Origin: an uncultured Prevotella sp.
GTDB lineage: Bacteria > Bacteroidota > Bacteroidia > Bacteroidales > Bacteroidaceae
Assembly: GCA_905233985.1 (NCBI GenBank)
Contig: CAJOFA010000010.1
Coordinates: 1 to 61,965 of the forward strand
Direction of reading: 5' to 3'
DNA: 61,965 nucleotides
Numbering within the stretch: position 1 is the stretch's first letter; every line of letters begins with the position of its first letter. The translations under genes and the position numbers were made by a program. The notes under the pieces were generated by a model. The model worked only from the letters and a program-made list of their open reading frames with translations, made no database searches and was not told the origin of the DNA. Shown piece after piece: positions 6,381 through 15,656 of this stretch.

Positions 6381-8272
6381 TATTCCAAATACGTATATCC
6401 GTAGAGTCCCGAACGATAGTTGCTTAGGAATTCCTTGCCTTCCTCGAGAGTTATCTTTCCCTGCTTGACACTCTTGGCTACCCATATTTCCAACTGTCGG
6501 ACAAGTTTCTTGGGGTTATACTGCACGTATTCAAGAACCTCGGCAACGGTTTCACCGTCAATAATCTGGTCGATATGATAGCCACCGTCTTTCACCGAGA
6601 TATGTACCGCATTGGTATCGCCGAAGAGATTATGCATGTCGCCGAGTATTTCCTGATAGGCTCCCACGAGGAATACGCCTAAATAATACTTCTCGTTCTT
6701 TCGAAGGGCATGCACGGGCAGCGAGTGCGAGTTATGGCGATTAGTAACGAACTGTGCAATCTTTCCGTCCGAGTCGCAGGTAATATCCTGCAAGGTGGCG
6801 TTGCGCGACGGACGTTCATCAAGCCGCTGGATGGGCAAAATGGGGAAGAGCTGGTCAATGGCCCATGAGTCGCTCAGGCTTTGGAACAGGGAGAAGTTAC
6901 AGAAATATTTGTCGGCCAGCAGCTTGTCAATGTTCATCAGTTCCTCAGGCACATGCTTGAGGTTCTTGGCCAAGGCATTGATCTCGTGGCAGACACTCCA
7001 ATACATCGCCTCTATCTCGGCACGCGTCTTCAAATCCACGATGCCATGAGCAAAGAGATTCAGCACCTCCTCACGTATCTGTTCAGCGTCGTGCCAGTCC
7101 TCCAGCACGTTACGCGGCGACAGGTTGTCCCATATCTCATAGAGGTCCTTCACCAACTGATGTGAGTTCTCGTCAGGTTCAAATTCCTCTGGCATCTCAG
7201 GCAACGATGCAGTCTCCAGCACGTCAATGACGAGCACTGAGTGGTGGGCAGCCAGCGAGCGTCCGCTTTCCGTGATGATATTCGGATGAGGCAGTTCGTT
7301 CTTGTCCGAGGCCTCCACAAAGGTATAGATACAGTCGTTGACATACTCCTGTATCGAATAGTTCACCGAGCTCTCACTACTGGGCGAGCGCGTGCCGTCA
7401 TAGTCAACACCGAGTCCGCCACCACAATCCACAAAGTCAACGTTATAGCCCATCTTGTGCAGCTGGATGTAGAACTGCGACGCCTCACGTAGCGCCGTCT
7501 GTATGCGGCGTATCTTCGTTATCTGGCTTCCTATGTGGAAGTGAATGAGTCGCAGACAGTCACGCATGTCTTTCTTGTCAAGCAGTTCCAGCGCCTCCAA
7601 GAGCTCGGCACTGGTCAGTCCGAACTTCGACGAGTCGCCGCCGCTCTCCTCCCACTTGCCGCTGCCGCTTGACGCGAGTTTTATGCGGATGCCGATATTC
7701 GGACGCACAGACAGCTTTTTTGCTTCGCGGGCAATTATCTCCAACTCGTTCATCTTCTCCACGACGATAAAGATATGCTTGCCCATTTTCTGCGCCAATA
7801 GCGCCAGCTCAATGTAGCTCTGGTCCTTGTAGCCGTTACAGATGATGATGGAATCGCTCTGGCATTGCATGGCGATGACAGCATGCAACTCAGGCTTCGA
7901 ACCGGCTTCCAGTCCGAGGTTAAACTTCCTTCCGTGCGAGATAATCTCCTCAACCACGGGCTGCATCTGGTTTACCTTAATGGGGTAAACCACATAGTTG
8001 TCGCCTTTGTAATTGTACTCCTCCGTTGCCTTCTTGAAACAACTCCATGTCTTCTCAATGCGGTTGTCCAGAATGTCGGGGAAACGCAACAGTACCGGCG
8101 ACTGCACGTCACGTAGCGACAGCTCGTCCATCACCTCGCGCAGGTCAATCTGCGTACCGTCCTTACAGGGCGTCACATACACATTGCCTTTCTCGTTAAT
8201 GCCAAAATAGCTTGTGCCCCAGCCGTTGATGTTATACAGCTCGCGGGCATCTTCAATAGTCCATCTCTTCAT
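6380..8272 (-). CDS. speA: Biosynthetic arginine decarboxylase
   Basis: A 630-residue PLP-dependent fold-III enzyme converting arginine to agmatine, the first step of polyamine synthesis by the agmatine route. YPIKVNQMQPVVEEI contains the likely PLP lysine. FHIGSQ and the glycine-rich VDCGGGLGVDYDG lie in the barrel. A C-terminal region around LPVHALRKNEKYYLGVFLVGAYQ follows. Length fits the long biosynthetic SpeA type. It begins 15 bases after aroK and overlaps argB by one base, so it is in the middle of the topA-to-argB operon. Confidence 0.95.
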   Translation of the reverse strand: MKRWTIEDARELYNINGWGTSYFGINEKGNVYVTPCKDGTQIDLREVMDELSLRDVQSPVLLRFPDILDNRIEKTWSCFKKATEEYNYKGDNYVVYPIKVNQMQPVVEEIISHGRKFNLGLEAGSKPELHAVIAMQCQSDSIIICNGYKDQSYIELALLAQKMGKHIFIVVEKMNELEIIAREAKKLSVRPNIGIRIKLASSGSGKWEESGGDSSKFGLTSAELLEALELLDKKDMRDCLRLIHFHIGSQITKIRRIQTALREASQFYIQLHKMGYNVDFVDCGGGLGVDYDGTRSPSSESSVNYSIQEYVNDCIYTFVEASDKNELPHPNIITESGRSLAAHHSVLVIDVLETASLPEMPEEFEPDENSHQLVKDLYEIWDNLSPRNVLEDWHDAEQIREEVLNLFAHGIVDLKTRAEIEAMYWSVCHEINALAKNLKHVPEELMNIDKLLADKYFCNFSLFQSLSDSWAIDQLFPILPIQRLDERPSRNATLQDITCDSDGKIAQFVTNRHNSHSLPVHALRKNEKYYLGVFLVGAYQEILGDMHNLFGDTNAVHISVKDGGYHIDQIIDGETVAEVLEYVQYNPKKLVRQLEIWVAKSVKQGKITLEEGKEFLSNYRSGLYGYTYLE

Positions 8273-8287
8273 TTTCCTTCTCTATTT

Positions 8288-8815
8288 TTATGCACTAATC
8301 ATGTCGATGATGCGGCTGACGGTGATATTTATCTTCTCGTAAGTGTCCATCAGACTCACATCGACAACATGGCGTGCCTTGGCATAGTATGGCTCGCGCT
8401 GCTCCAGTTGTCCACGGATGAAGGCCATGAGCTCTTCAGGACTTTTCCCTTTCAGTAGCGGACGCTCGGTCTTACCCATCAACAGATGCTTATAAAGCAC
8501 CTCGGGGTCAGCCTTCAGCCATACGACATCCCCCTGCTGGTTCAGGTAATCCATATTATCAAAGAAACAGGGCGTCCCACCGCCACAACTGATGATGACA
8601 TCTTCGAACTCCGCCACCTCGTGAAGCATGTAGCGTTCTATCTCGCGGAAACCCTCTTCACCGCGTTCGGCGAAGATCTGCGCCACGGTCTTGCGCCGCC
8701 GGCTCTCAATATACCAGTCCAAATCGTAGAACTGCATACCGAGCTTCTTGGCGAGCGACCGTCCCACAGTGGTCTTGCCGGAGCCCATGTAGCCTATCAG
8801 TATGATTCTCTTCAT
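8288..8815 (-). CDS. aroK: Shikimate kinase
   Basis: A 175-residue P-loop kinase phosphorylating shikimate in the chorismate pathway. It has Walker A GYMGSGKTTVG at the N-terminus, the shikimate-binding DLDWYIE, the GGGTPC region and the lid RPLLKGK. The start at 8815 (MKRIILIGYMGSGKT) places it 7 bases after topA; the longer start at 8836 would overlap topA and is not favoured. It is co-transcribed with topA and speA. Confidence 0.93.
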   Translation of the reverse strand: MKRIILIGYMGSGKTTVGRSLAKKLGMQFYDLDWYIESRRRKTVAQIFAERGEEGFREIERYMLHEVAEFEDVIISCGGGTPCFFDNMDYLNQQGDVVWLKADPEVLYKHLLMGKTERPLLKGKSPEELMAFIRGQLEQREPYYAKARHVVDVSLMDTYEKINITVSRIIDMISA

Positions 8816-8822
8816 TCCGCGC

Positions 8823-11117
8823 TTAACGCTCAACAATCTTCATGCACTCGTCGTAAGTCAGTTCAGCGGCACGACTGTGCAGGTTCTTCGGCAGACGATA
8901 GTTCTTGCCGTCATAGGCAATATAAGGACCATAGCGTCCATTGAGCACCTCCAACTTGTCGTTTTCCTCAAACTTTTTGATGTGCTTCTTCTCTTCCTGT
9001 AACCGTTTCTGCTGAATGAGTGTGACGGCTTCATCGAGTGTGACACTCATGGGGTCAGCGTCTTTGGGCAGCGACGTATATTTGCCGTCGTGCAGCACAT
9101 AGGGGCCGAAGCGACCGGCACCAATAACCACCTTCTTCTCTTCATATTCACCTATCTCACGCGGCAACCTGAACAGTTCCAGAGCTTCGTCAAGCGTAAT
9201 GGTCTCGATGCTCTTATCCTTGGGGAGCTGCGCAAACTGGGGCTTCTTGTTATCATCAATGGTACCAATCTGCACCACAGGACCGAAACGTCCGATTTTA
9301 ACAAACACGCTACGGCCGCTCTTCGGGTCGGTACCCAGCTGACGTTCTCCGGCACGATGGTCCTGACGGGCATTCAACGTTTTCTCTACGATGGGTTCAA
9401 AGTCCTTGTAGAAATGCTTCATCATCGATGTCCACTGCTCCTTGCCTTCGGCAATCTTGTCGAAGTCCTGCTCCACCTTCGCGGTAAAGTTATAGTCCAT
9501 AATAGAAGGGAAGGCTTCCATGAGGAAATCGTTGACGACAACACCCACGTCAGTAGGCAACAGCTTACCCTTGTCCGAACCGGCCATCTCCTTGCGCGTC
9601 TTCTGCGTAATCTGTTTTCCCTTCAACGTGTCGATGGTGTAGGTACGCTCCTCGCCTTTCTTGTCACCTTTCTGCACATACTCACGTTGCTGAATGGTAG
9701 AGATGGTGGGGGCGTAGGTCGAGGGACGGCCAATGCCAAGTTCCTCCAGCTTGTGGACAAGCGATGCCTCTGTATAGCGCAAGGGACCCTGACTGAAGCG
9801 CTCCGTGGCAGCTATCTCACGACGTGTCAGCAACTGGTCTTCTGCCAGCACGGGCAAGTTATGCGTTGACTCCTCTTCACGCTGCTCCTCATCATCTGAC
9901 GACTCACGATATACCTTGATAAAACCGTCGAACTTCACTACCTCGCCATTAGCGATAAAGTTTGTCGACAGGGGGGCGGCGATGGTCACCGTTGTCTTCT
10001 CTATCTCTGCGTCAGCCATCTGCGATGCGGCAGTACGCTTCCATATCAGGTCATAGAGTCTGCGCTCCTGTGCCGTACCTTCTATCTCCGTTTGGTTCAT
10101 ATAGGTCGGACGTATGGCTTCATGCGCCTCCTGGGCACCCTTCGAATGGGTGTGATACTGACGGGACTTGCTGTACTGCTTGCCATAGAGTCGGACGATT
10201 TCTTCTTTCGAGGCATTGATGCACAGCCCTGAGAGGTTGACAGAGTCGGTACGCATATAGGTGATACGTCCGCTCTCGTAAAGGCGTTGCGCCACCATCA
10301 TGGTCTGACTGACGGTCATGCCCAGCTTACGGGCAGCCTCCTGCTGAAGAGTCGATGTTGTGAAGGGGGGGGCTGGTGTACGCTTCATGGGTTTCTTCTG
10401 AATGCTCTTCACGGTGAACTCGGCATCCTTGCACTGCTCCAGGAACTCCACCACCTCTTCATGAGTTTTGAAACGCTTGTCGAGCGTGGTCTTCAACTCA
10501 CTCTGCGAGCCGTCGGCATTCGTCACGGCAAAGATTCCGTTCACATGGTAGAAAGGCTCGCTATTAAACGACAGTATCTCTCTCTCACGGTCAACAATGA
10601 GTCGCACGGCAACACTCTGCACGCGACCGGCCGACAATGCCGGTTTCACTTTACGCCACAGCACAGGCGATAGTTTGAAACCTACCAGTCGGTCGAGCAC
10701 ACGACGGGCCTGCTGTGCGTTCACCAGGTTCATGTCGAGATGACGCGGATGCTCAATGGCTTCAAGAATAGCTGGCTTTGTGATTTCATGGAACACAATT
10801 CGGCTGGTCTTTTCCTCGTCCAACCCTAATACCTCACACAGATGCCATGAGATGGCTTCTCCCTCACGGTCTTCATCGCTTGCGAGCCAAACCTTCTCGG
10901 CTTTCTGCGCGTTGCTCATCAGTTCTTTCACCAGCTTCTGCTTCTCAGCAGGCACCTCATATTCGGGTTCAAGCGATTTCTCGTCAACGCTCATCTCGCG
11001 TTTTTTCAGGTCACGAATATGTCCATAGCTCGACATCACCTTGAAGTCTTTTCCCAGAAATTTCTCTATCGTCTTAGCCTTGGCAGGCGACTCAACGATG
11101 ACCAGATTTTTTTGCAT
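8823..11117 (-). CDS. topA: DNA topoisomerase I
   Basis: A 764-residue type IA topoisomerase that relaxes negative supercoils. The N-terminal TOPRIM domain (VIVESPAKAKTIEKFLG, then DEDREGEAISWH) is clear. The catalytic tyrosine lies in GRITYMRTDSVN. The C-terminus lacks CxxC zinc fingers; instead it carries repeated topoisomerase C-terminal modules with GRFGPVVQIG, GRFGPYVLHD and GRYGPYIAYD. This is a common layout outside Enterobacteria. It is the first gene of the minus-strand run, with a TACTTTTGC element about 40 bases upstream. Confidence 0.96.
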   Translation of the reverse strand: MQKNLVIVESPAKAKTIEKFLGKDFKVMSSYGHIRDLKKREMSVDEKSLEPEYEVPAEKQKLVKELMSNAQKAEKVWLASDEDREGEAISWHLCEVLGLDEEKTSRIVFHEITKPAILEAIEHPRHLDMNLVNAQQARRVLDRLVGFKLSPVLWRKVKPALSAGRVQSVAVRLIVDREREILSFNSEPFYHVNGIFAVTNADGSQSELKTTLDKRFKTHEEVVEFLEQCKDAEFTVKSIQKKPMKRTPAPPFTTSTLQQEAARKLGMTVSQTMMVAQRLYESGRITYMRTDSVNLSGLCINASKEEIVRLYGKQYSKSRQYHTHSKGAQEAHEAIRPTYMNQTEIEGTAQERRLYDLIWKRTAASQMADAEIEKTTVTIAAPLSTNFIANGEVVKFDGFIKVYRESSDDEEQREEESTHNLPVLAEDQLLTRREIAATERFSQGPLRYTEASLVHKLEELGIGRPSTYAPTISTIQQREYVQKGDKKGEERTYTIDTLKGKQITQKTRKEMAGSDKGKLLPTDVGVVVNDFLMEAFPSIMDYNFTAKVEQDFDKIAEGKEQWTSMMKHFYKDFEPIVEKTLNARQDHRAGERQLGTDPKSGRSVFVKIGRFGPVVQIGTIDDNKKPQFAQLPKDKSIETITLDEALELFRLPREIGEYEEKKVVIGAGRFGPYVLHDGKYTSLPKDADPMSVTLDEAVTLIQQKRLQEEKKHIKKFEENDKLEVLNGRYGPYIAYDGKNYRLPKNLHSRAAELTYDECMKIVER

Positions 11118-11158
11118 CTTCTTATCTCGTTTTTATCCTTTTTATTCGATTTTGGGGT

Positions 11159-11167
11159 GCAAAAGTA
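11159..11167 (-). promoter_or_regulatory. topA: topA -7 element
   Basis: TACTTTTGC on the minus strand, 41 bases before the topA ATG, matches TAnnTTTGC. No convincing TTTG -33 motif is seen. Confidence 0.6.
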
Positions 11168-11264
11168 GAGAAAAGTTTTGGTTATACCTTATATATATAG
11201 GAGATTTTTTGTTTTCTTAACGTTTCCTTGGCTAAATAATCAGCGGCCAAAAGTAAAAAAATCG

Positions 11265-11273
11265 TACCTTTGC
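11265..11273 (+). promoter_or_regulatory. -7 element for the esterase-Nudix-thioredoxin unit
   Basis: TACCTTTGC lies 24 bases before the ATG at 11298. It supports the choice of that start, since the longer reading frame from 11178 would begin upstream of the promoter. Confidence 0.65.
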
Positions 11274-11297
11274 AAACGAAAAACAATCATAGAAAAG

Positions 11298-12749
11298 ATG
11301 AAAAAAAGTATTTTCTTAGCAGCACTGGTGGTCATGACCGCAGTAGCACAGGCAAAAATCAAATTGCCGCACATCATTTGCGACAATATGATATTACAGC
11401 AGCAGACGGATGCCCGCCTCTGGGGATGGGCGAAGGCAAATGCCGAAGTAAAGGTAACGACGTCATGGGACGGACAGACCGTGAAGACTAAGGCTGGCAG
11501 CGACGGACGCTGGCTTGTACGCGTGCAGACGCCCGCCGCGTCATACGCGCCCTATACTATTACATTTGATGACGGAGAGGGACGCGTGGAAGTCAAGAAT
11601 GTGCTCGCCGGCGAGGTATGGGTATGTGCCGGACAGTCGAACATGGAAATGCCTGTCCGTGGATTTGGACAATGTCCCGTGGAGAACCTAAACCAACTCA
11701 TCATCGAGGCAACCAACCCCAACGGCGTTCGCAGCGTGAAGATTCCCAGCATCATGCGTATGACACCACAAGAAGATGCCGACTGTGCTTGGCGTGAGTG
11801 CTCACCACAGAACGTGCTCGACTTCTCTGCTACAGGTTATTTCTTTGCCCGTCTGGTGAACAAAGCCCTCAATATCCCCGTAGGACTCATCGAGGCCAAC
11901 AAGGGCGGCTCACGCGTAGAGAGCTGGTTCACCAAGGAGAATCTGGAGAAATACACCAACGAGCCCACCGACACGATGGGTATCGTGAACTTCAAGAAGG
12001 AGTGGGACTACCACCGTGCCCTCGTCTGGGGCAACGGCACCTTCAACCCCATTCTCAACTACACCGTGAAGGGCATCCTGTTCTATCAAGGCTGTTCTAA
12101 CGTCGGCGACCCGGGCAACCAATACTCAGAGCGTCTGAAGATTCTCGTGGAGCAATGGCGTCAGCAGTTCGGCCTCGGTGAAATTCCGTTCTACTTCGTG
12201 GAGATAGCTCCCTTCCACTACGACAATGTAGATGGCATTGAGAGCGCCCTGTTACGCGAACAGCAGTATCGTGCCTCGCAGATTATCCCCAACAGCGGAC
12301 TCGTCGGCACTAACGATGCCGTCTATCCCTATGAGACCACACAGATACACCCCACACAGAAGCAGAAGGTGGGTGAGCGTCTTGCGTTCCTCGCCCTCAA
12401 CGAGCAGTACGGCATGTCATCGCTCATCGCCAAAAGCCCGTCTTATAAAGAGATGACCGTGCGTAACGATACCGTATTCCTCCACTTCGACCATGAATAT
12501 GGCGGACTGAGCCGCTTTGAAGACATTGAGGGCTTCGAGGTTGCCGGTGCCGACAAGGTGTTTCATAAAGCCAAGGCTCAGCACTTCTGGCGCCCTAACG
12601 GTGGCAAATGGGACGAGGCTGTCATTGTCATCAGCCCCGACGTAAAACAGCCTGTAGCCGTGCGCTACTGCTTCCGCAACTTTCAACTCGGCAACCTTGC
12701 TAACATGGGTGGCCTGCCCCTGTTTCCGTTCCGGACGGATAACTGGTGA
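11298..12749 (+). CDS. Secreted sialate O-acetylesterase-like SGNH hydrolase
   Basis: A 483-residue protein with a signal peptide (MKKSIFLAALVVMTAVAQA). An N-terminal beta-domain (about residues 20-110) precedes an SGNH domain. Block I is AGQSNMEMPV with the likely catalytic serine, and GTNDAVYPYETTQIHP fits block V with Asp/His. Family members remove O-acetyl groups from sialic acids or plant polysaccharides; the substrate cannot be told here. It heads a plus-strand unit with the Nudix gene 27 bases downstream. Confidence 0.85.
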   Translation: MKKSIFLAALVVMTAVAQAKIKLPHIICDNMILQQQTDARLWGWAKANAEVKVTTSWDGQTVKTKAGSDGRWLVRVQTPAASYAPYTITFDDGEGRVEVKNVLAGEVWVCAGQSNMEMPVRGFGQCPVENLNQLIIEATNPNGVRSVKIPSIMRMTPQEDADCAWRECSPQNVLDFSATGYFFARLVNKALNIPVGLIEANKGGSRVESWFTKENLEKYTNEPTDTMGIVNFKKEWDYHRALVWGNGTFNPILNYTVKGILFYQGCSNVGDPGNQYSERLKILVEQWRQQFGLGEIPFYFVEIAPFHYDNVDGIESALLREQQYRASQIIPNSGLVGTNDAVYPYETTQIHPTQKQKVGERLAFLALNEQYGMSSLIAKSPSYKEMTVRNDTVFLHFDHEYGGLSRFEDIEGFEVAGADKVFHKAKAQHFWRPNGGKWDEAVIVISPDVKQPVAVRYCFRNFQLGNLANMGGLPLFPFRTDNW

Positions 12750-12776
12750 TTTGGTGAAGGGTTAAAATTAATATAA

Positions 12777-13367
12777 ATGAACACAGAGCATCCACTTCAG
12801 AAGTTCCAGTTTTGCCCGGTATGCGGCTCACCGCATTTCAAGGTCAATAACTTCAAAAGCAAGACATGCCGCTCTTGCGGCTTTACCTATTATGCCAACC
12901 CATGTTCTGCAACAGCGGCGTTTATCGTAGCTCCCCGTACCTCGAACCCTGTACCCCGCACCTCGATTCAAGAAACCCTCTCCCTCCTCGTTGTGCGCCG
13001 TGCCAAAGACCCCGACAAGGGAACGCTCGACCTCCCTGGCGGCTTCGTCGATATGGGTGAAACAGTTGAGGAGGGTATGCACCGCGAAATCAAGGAAGAG
13101 ACCGGACTTAACGTTGATTACATCGAATACCTCTTCTCTTCACCCAACGTTTATCTGTATAGCGGCATGGGCGTTCACACGCTCGACATGGACTTTCTCG
13201 TGCGGCTCCCGTCGCAGATGGAGGTTCATGCTGCCGACGATGCTGCCGAATGTCTGTGGATTCCACTCAGCGAGGTGAACCCCGCCGACTTCGGACTCAC
13301 CAGCATCCGCAATGCCGTCATCCGCTTCCTGAAAGAGGTAGCACCTCTCTTAAACGCTAATCATTAA
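12777..13367 (+). CDS. Nudix hydrolase with N-terminal zinc ribbon
   Basis: A 196-residue protein. CPVCGSPHF and CRSCGF form a zinc ribbon (residues about 11-38), as in NADH-pyrophosphatase-like Nudix proteins. The Nudix box is GGFVDMGE...REIKEETGLN. The substrate is probably a nucleoside diphosphate derivative. Between the ribbon and the Nudix fold, residues about 60-75 (APRTSNPVPRTSIQE) come from a tandem DNA word and look inserted, since the strand FIV normally runs on directly to the LLVVRRA strand. The stop is 12 bases before the thioredoxin-like gene. Confidence 0.88.
   Translation: MNTEHPLQKFQFCPVCGSPHFKVNNFKSKTCRSCGFTYYANPCSATAAFIVAPRTSNPVPRTSIQETLSLLVVRRAKDPDKGTLDLPGGFVDMGETVEEGMHREIKEETGLNVDYIEYLFSSPNVYLYSGMGVHTLDMDFLVRLPSQMEVHAADDAAECLWIPLSEVNPADFGLTSIRNAVIRFLKEVAPLLNANH
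12931..12965 (+). repeat. In-frame tandem word in the Nudix gene
   Basis: CCCCGTACCTCG (12933-12944) and CCCCGCACCTCG (12954-12965) are near-identical 12-mers separated by AACCCTGTA. They encode PRTSNPVPRTS, an unusual insert in a Nudix protein. Confidence 0.55.
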
Positions 13368-13379
13368 ACACGAAACATC

Positions 13380-13922
13380 ATGAAAAAAACAACAACATTA
13401 TGGCTCATACTGCTCCTCATGGGAGTCGTTACAGCAAAAGCACAGGATGTCCAGGAAGACTTGGACAACAAATACGCAACAGAACTGATTAAGCCGGGAA
13501 CAGTAGCACCCGACCTTAAAATGAAGACTCTCGATGGTAGGACCGTCCAATTGTCGAAGCTGATCAAGGGTAAGACAGTCGTGCTTGACTTCTGGGCTTC
13601 GTGGTGCCCCGACTGCCGCAAGGACGCCCCCGAGGTCGTTCGCATGTACAAAGCCTATCAGCAGTACGGTATCGAATTCATCGGCATCTCGATGGATACC
13701 GACGTGGAAGCCTGGAAGAAAGCCTTAGAGCAGTTCGACATCACCTACCCTCAGATAAGCGAACTGAAGAAGTTTAAAGATACGGATGTGGCCAAGGCGT
13801 ACGGTGTGAAGTGGATTCCGTCGATGGTTATCATCGGCCCTGACGGACAGGTCAAACTCTCTACCGTGCTAACCTATAAGGTTGACAAGTACCTGAAAGA
13901 ACTGACAACAGACACCTATTAA
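13380..13922 (+). CDS. Secreted TlpA/ResA-like thioredoxin-fold protein
   Basis: A 180-residue protein with a signal peptide ending near AKAQ. The AhpC/TSA-like thioredoxin fold carries the redox motif WASWCPDC and the cis-proline region WIPSMVII. Its likely role is a periplasmic thiol-disulfide reductase for surface proteins or cytochromes. It is the last gene of the esterase-Nudix unit and converges with the phosphoethanolamine transferase gene 16 bases downstream. Confidence 0.9.
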   Translation: MKKTTTLWLILLLMGVVTAKAQDVQEDLDNKYATELIKPGTVAPDLKMKTLDGRTVQLSKLIKGKTVVLDFWASWCPDCRKDAPEVVRMYKAYQQYGIEFIGISMDTDVEAWKKALEQFDITYPQISELKKFKDTDVAKAYGVKWIPSMVIIGPDGQVKLSTVLTYKVDKYLKELTTDTY

Positions 13923-13938
13923 GCCGCACAGAAAGGCA

Positions 13939-15654
13939 TCAGTTGTCTATCCGTTTGTCATTAACAGTGCGGGGTGGACATTTGTAGTCGTCTGAAAGAA
14001 TGTCGCGGCGACTGAGATAGTAAGATGTGCGAAGTCCTGCCAAGCGGAATAGCAAGTGACAGGTGTTATCGATAGAGAAGGGGCGGTCTGTTGCCTTGCG
14101 CAAGGCAGCAATGATATCGGGATGCTTCTCTATGTAACGGGGCGAGCACCACACCACCAGCGGCACCTCATACTGCCACCGTATCTCCTCTGCTGTGGCT
14201 TCGCCATGTCCCTCGCGCCCGAAATGCGGACGGTAGTCATAGACCTCTTCGCCATGATCAGACAGATAAACGAGCACGGTGTTCCCGTCATCATATAGCT
14301 GCGTCAGCTGTTGTATGACGTGGTCGTTATACAGCGTGGCATTATCGTAATGAGCTATCTCTGCCTTCATTTCGTCCGTCAGCCACGACTCACTACGTTT
14401 GATGCTGTCGGCTGTAAAATGGGAGGGTTTGGGATAGCGATAGCTGAAGCCGACATGCTGTCCTAACAGGTGAACAATAGTGAGGCTTTTCCCTTCATCT
14501 TTCGCCTTACGCCTTTCACCAAGATATTCCACCATCTGCCCGTCGTATTCGAATACGGTATCGTTCACTTCATCATAACATGCTTGCACCACCTGCGGAT
14601 GATACAAGAAGGTGTTGAGTGAGAAGGCAAACACCTCGGAATAGTCAGCTGTGCGCTGGTTGTCAAACATCGCCACACGAAAGCCGTTTTTCTTGAACAC
14701 AGCCGTCAGCGGCGGCTTCTCCGACCAGCGTTCCCCGTCACCGAGACTGTTACAGCTGATGAGGTTACGCAGCACCTGTGAGGTTTGGTTGTAGGGGCTC
14801 AGCACATCATTGAACACGAAGAGGCGCCCTTCACGCTGCTCAGCAGACAAGAAGGGAGTGGTGTTCAGCGAATAGCCATAGAGGGGGGTGTGGTATTTGA
14901 TGTAGGACTCGCCAATGACGAACACCACATTGACAGAGTCGGTATCTGTCTGTGGCGTTGCCTCTACCTGCGCAGCCAACTGACAGATGCCTTCCATCTC
15001 CTTATTGGCAAGCCTGATATCCACCAAGGCCACCAACAGTTTCGTCATCGTGTCGTGCGGATGCCGTTTGTGATCGAACCACTGATCCACCTCGTTCAAC
15101 TCCTTGCTCCGCAACAGCGGCACATAACAGGCGGACGAAAGCACTCCTCCTATAAGCAATACCACAATTACCACACTCAGCACCCGTGCCGTCTTTCCTT
15201 TCTCCAAAACGGTAGTTACCGTCTTGCGATAATGCTCCGCAACGATGTTCAGTAGAATCAATCCCACCGTACAACCGATAACCTGCCAAAGCTCCGGATG
15301 GCTGAACAGCGACTCCAAGAACTCTGAACTCTCTCGTGCATCTGTCTCTACCAGTAGGGTAATGACCGCCGGAGATATGTGCATGGAGAATATCCACTCC
15401 AATCCTAACTCGACGATGAACAAAGAATAAAGAAGGACATAGACAACACCTTTGACGATGCGACTTCGTGTCCACTCCACTAACGCTGCCGCCAGCCATG
15501 CATGAAGCACGATGAGGAAGGTGCGATAGAATGGGTTTTGCAGCGCATTGCCCCAACCCATCAACACTATATAAGCCAGAAACAACGGCCATTGACGACT
15601 CAGGGGAGCTAAGAGAGTCGTGAGTGATGAGTGGTGGAGGGTGGAGAGTTTCAT
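13939..15654 (-). CDS. EptA-like phosphoethanolamine transferase
   Basis: A 571-residue inner-membrane enzyme. About five N-terminal membrane helices (LFLAYIVLMGWGNAL; VVYVLLYSLFIVELGLEW; VIGCTVGLILLNIV; VLSVVIVVLLIGGVL) precede a periplasmic alkaline-phosphatase-fold domain. FVIGESYIKYHTPLYGY has Ser where EptA has the nucleophile Thr, YLSDHGEEVYD holds metal ligands, and GREGHGEA follows. It probably adds phosphoethanolamine to lipid A or another glycan. It lies 2 bases after the LytTR regulator gene. Its first about 15 residues (MKLSTLHHSSLTTLL) are encoded by a wordy repeat, so the original start may have been further in. Confidence 0.88.
   Translation of the reverse strand: MKLSTLHHSSLTTLLAPLSRQWPLFLAYIVLMGWGNALQNPFYRTFLIVLHAWLAAALVEWTRSRIVKGVVYVLLYSLFIVELGLEWIFSMHISPAVITLLVETDARESSEFLESLFSHPELWQVIGCTVGLILLNIVAEHYRKTVTTVLEKGKTARVLSVVIVVLLIGGVLSSACYVPLLRSKELNEVDQWFDHKRHPHDTMTKLLVALVDIRLANKEMEGICQLAAQVEATPQTDTDSVNVVFVIGESYIKYHTPLYGYSLNTTPFLSAEQREGRLFVFNDVLSPYNQTSQVLRNLISCNSLGDGERWSEKPPLTAVFKKNGFRVAMFDNQRTADYSEVFAFSLNTFLYHPQVVQACYDEVNDTVFEYDGQMVEYLGERRKAKDEGKSLTIVHLLGQHVGFSYRYPKPSHFTADSIKRSESWLTDEMKAEIAHYDNATLYNDHVIQQLTQLYDDGNTVLVYLSDHGEEVYDYRPHFGREGHGEATAEEIRWQYEVPLVVWCSPRYIEKHPDIIAALRKATDRPFSIDNTCHLLFRLAGLRTSYYLSRRDILSDDYKCPPRTVNDKRIDN
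15613..15650 (-). repeat. Word repeat forming the 5' end of the eptA-like gene
   Basis: The plus strand reads GAGAGTCGTGAGTGATGAG then TGGTGGAGGGTGGAGAGTTT. It shares the 14-mer GGTGGAGGGTGGAG exactly with the repeat inside the next gene (15988-16013), and it supplies the first codons of the transferase. Confidence 0.6.
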
Positions 15655-15656
15655 CT

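Noticed and set aside
9090..9869. 259-codon open frame on the plus strand
   Set aside because: Antisense to topA, without start-site signals or motifs.
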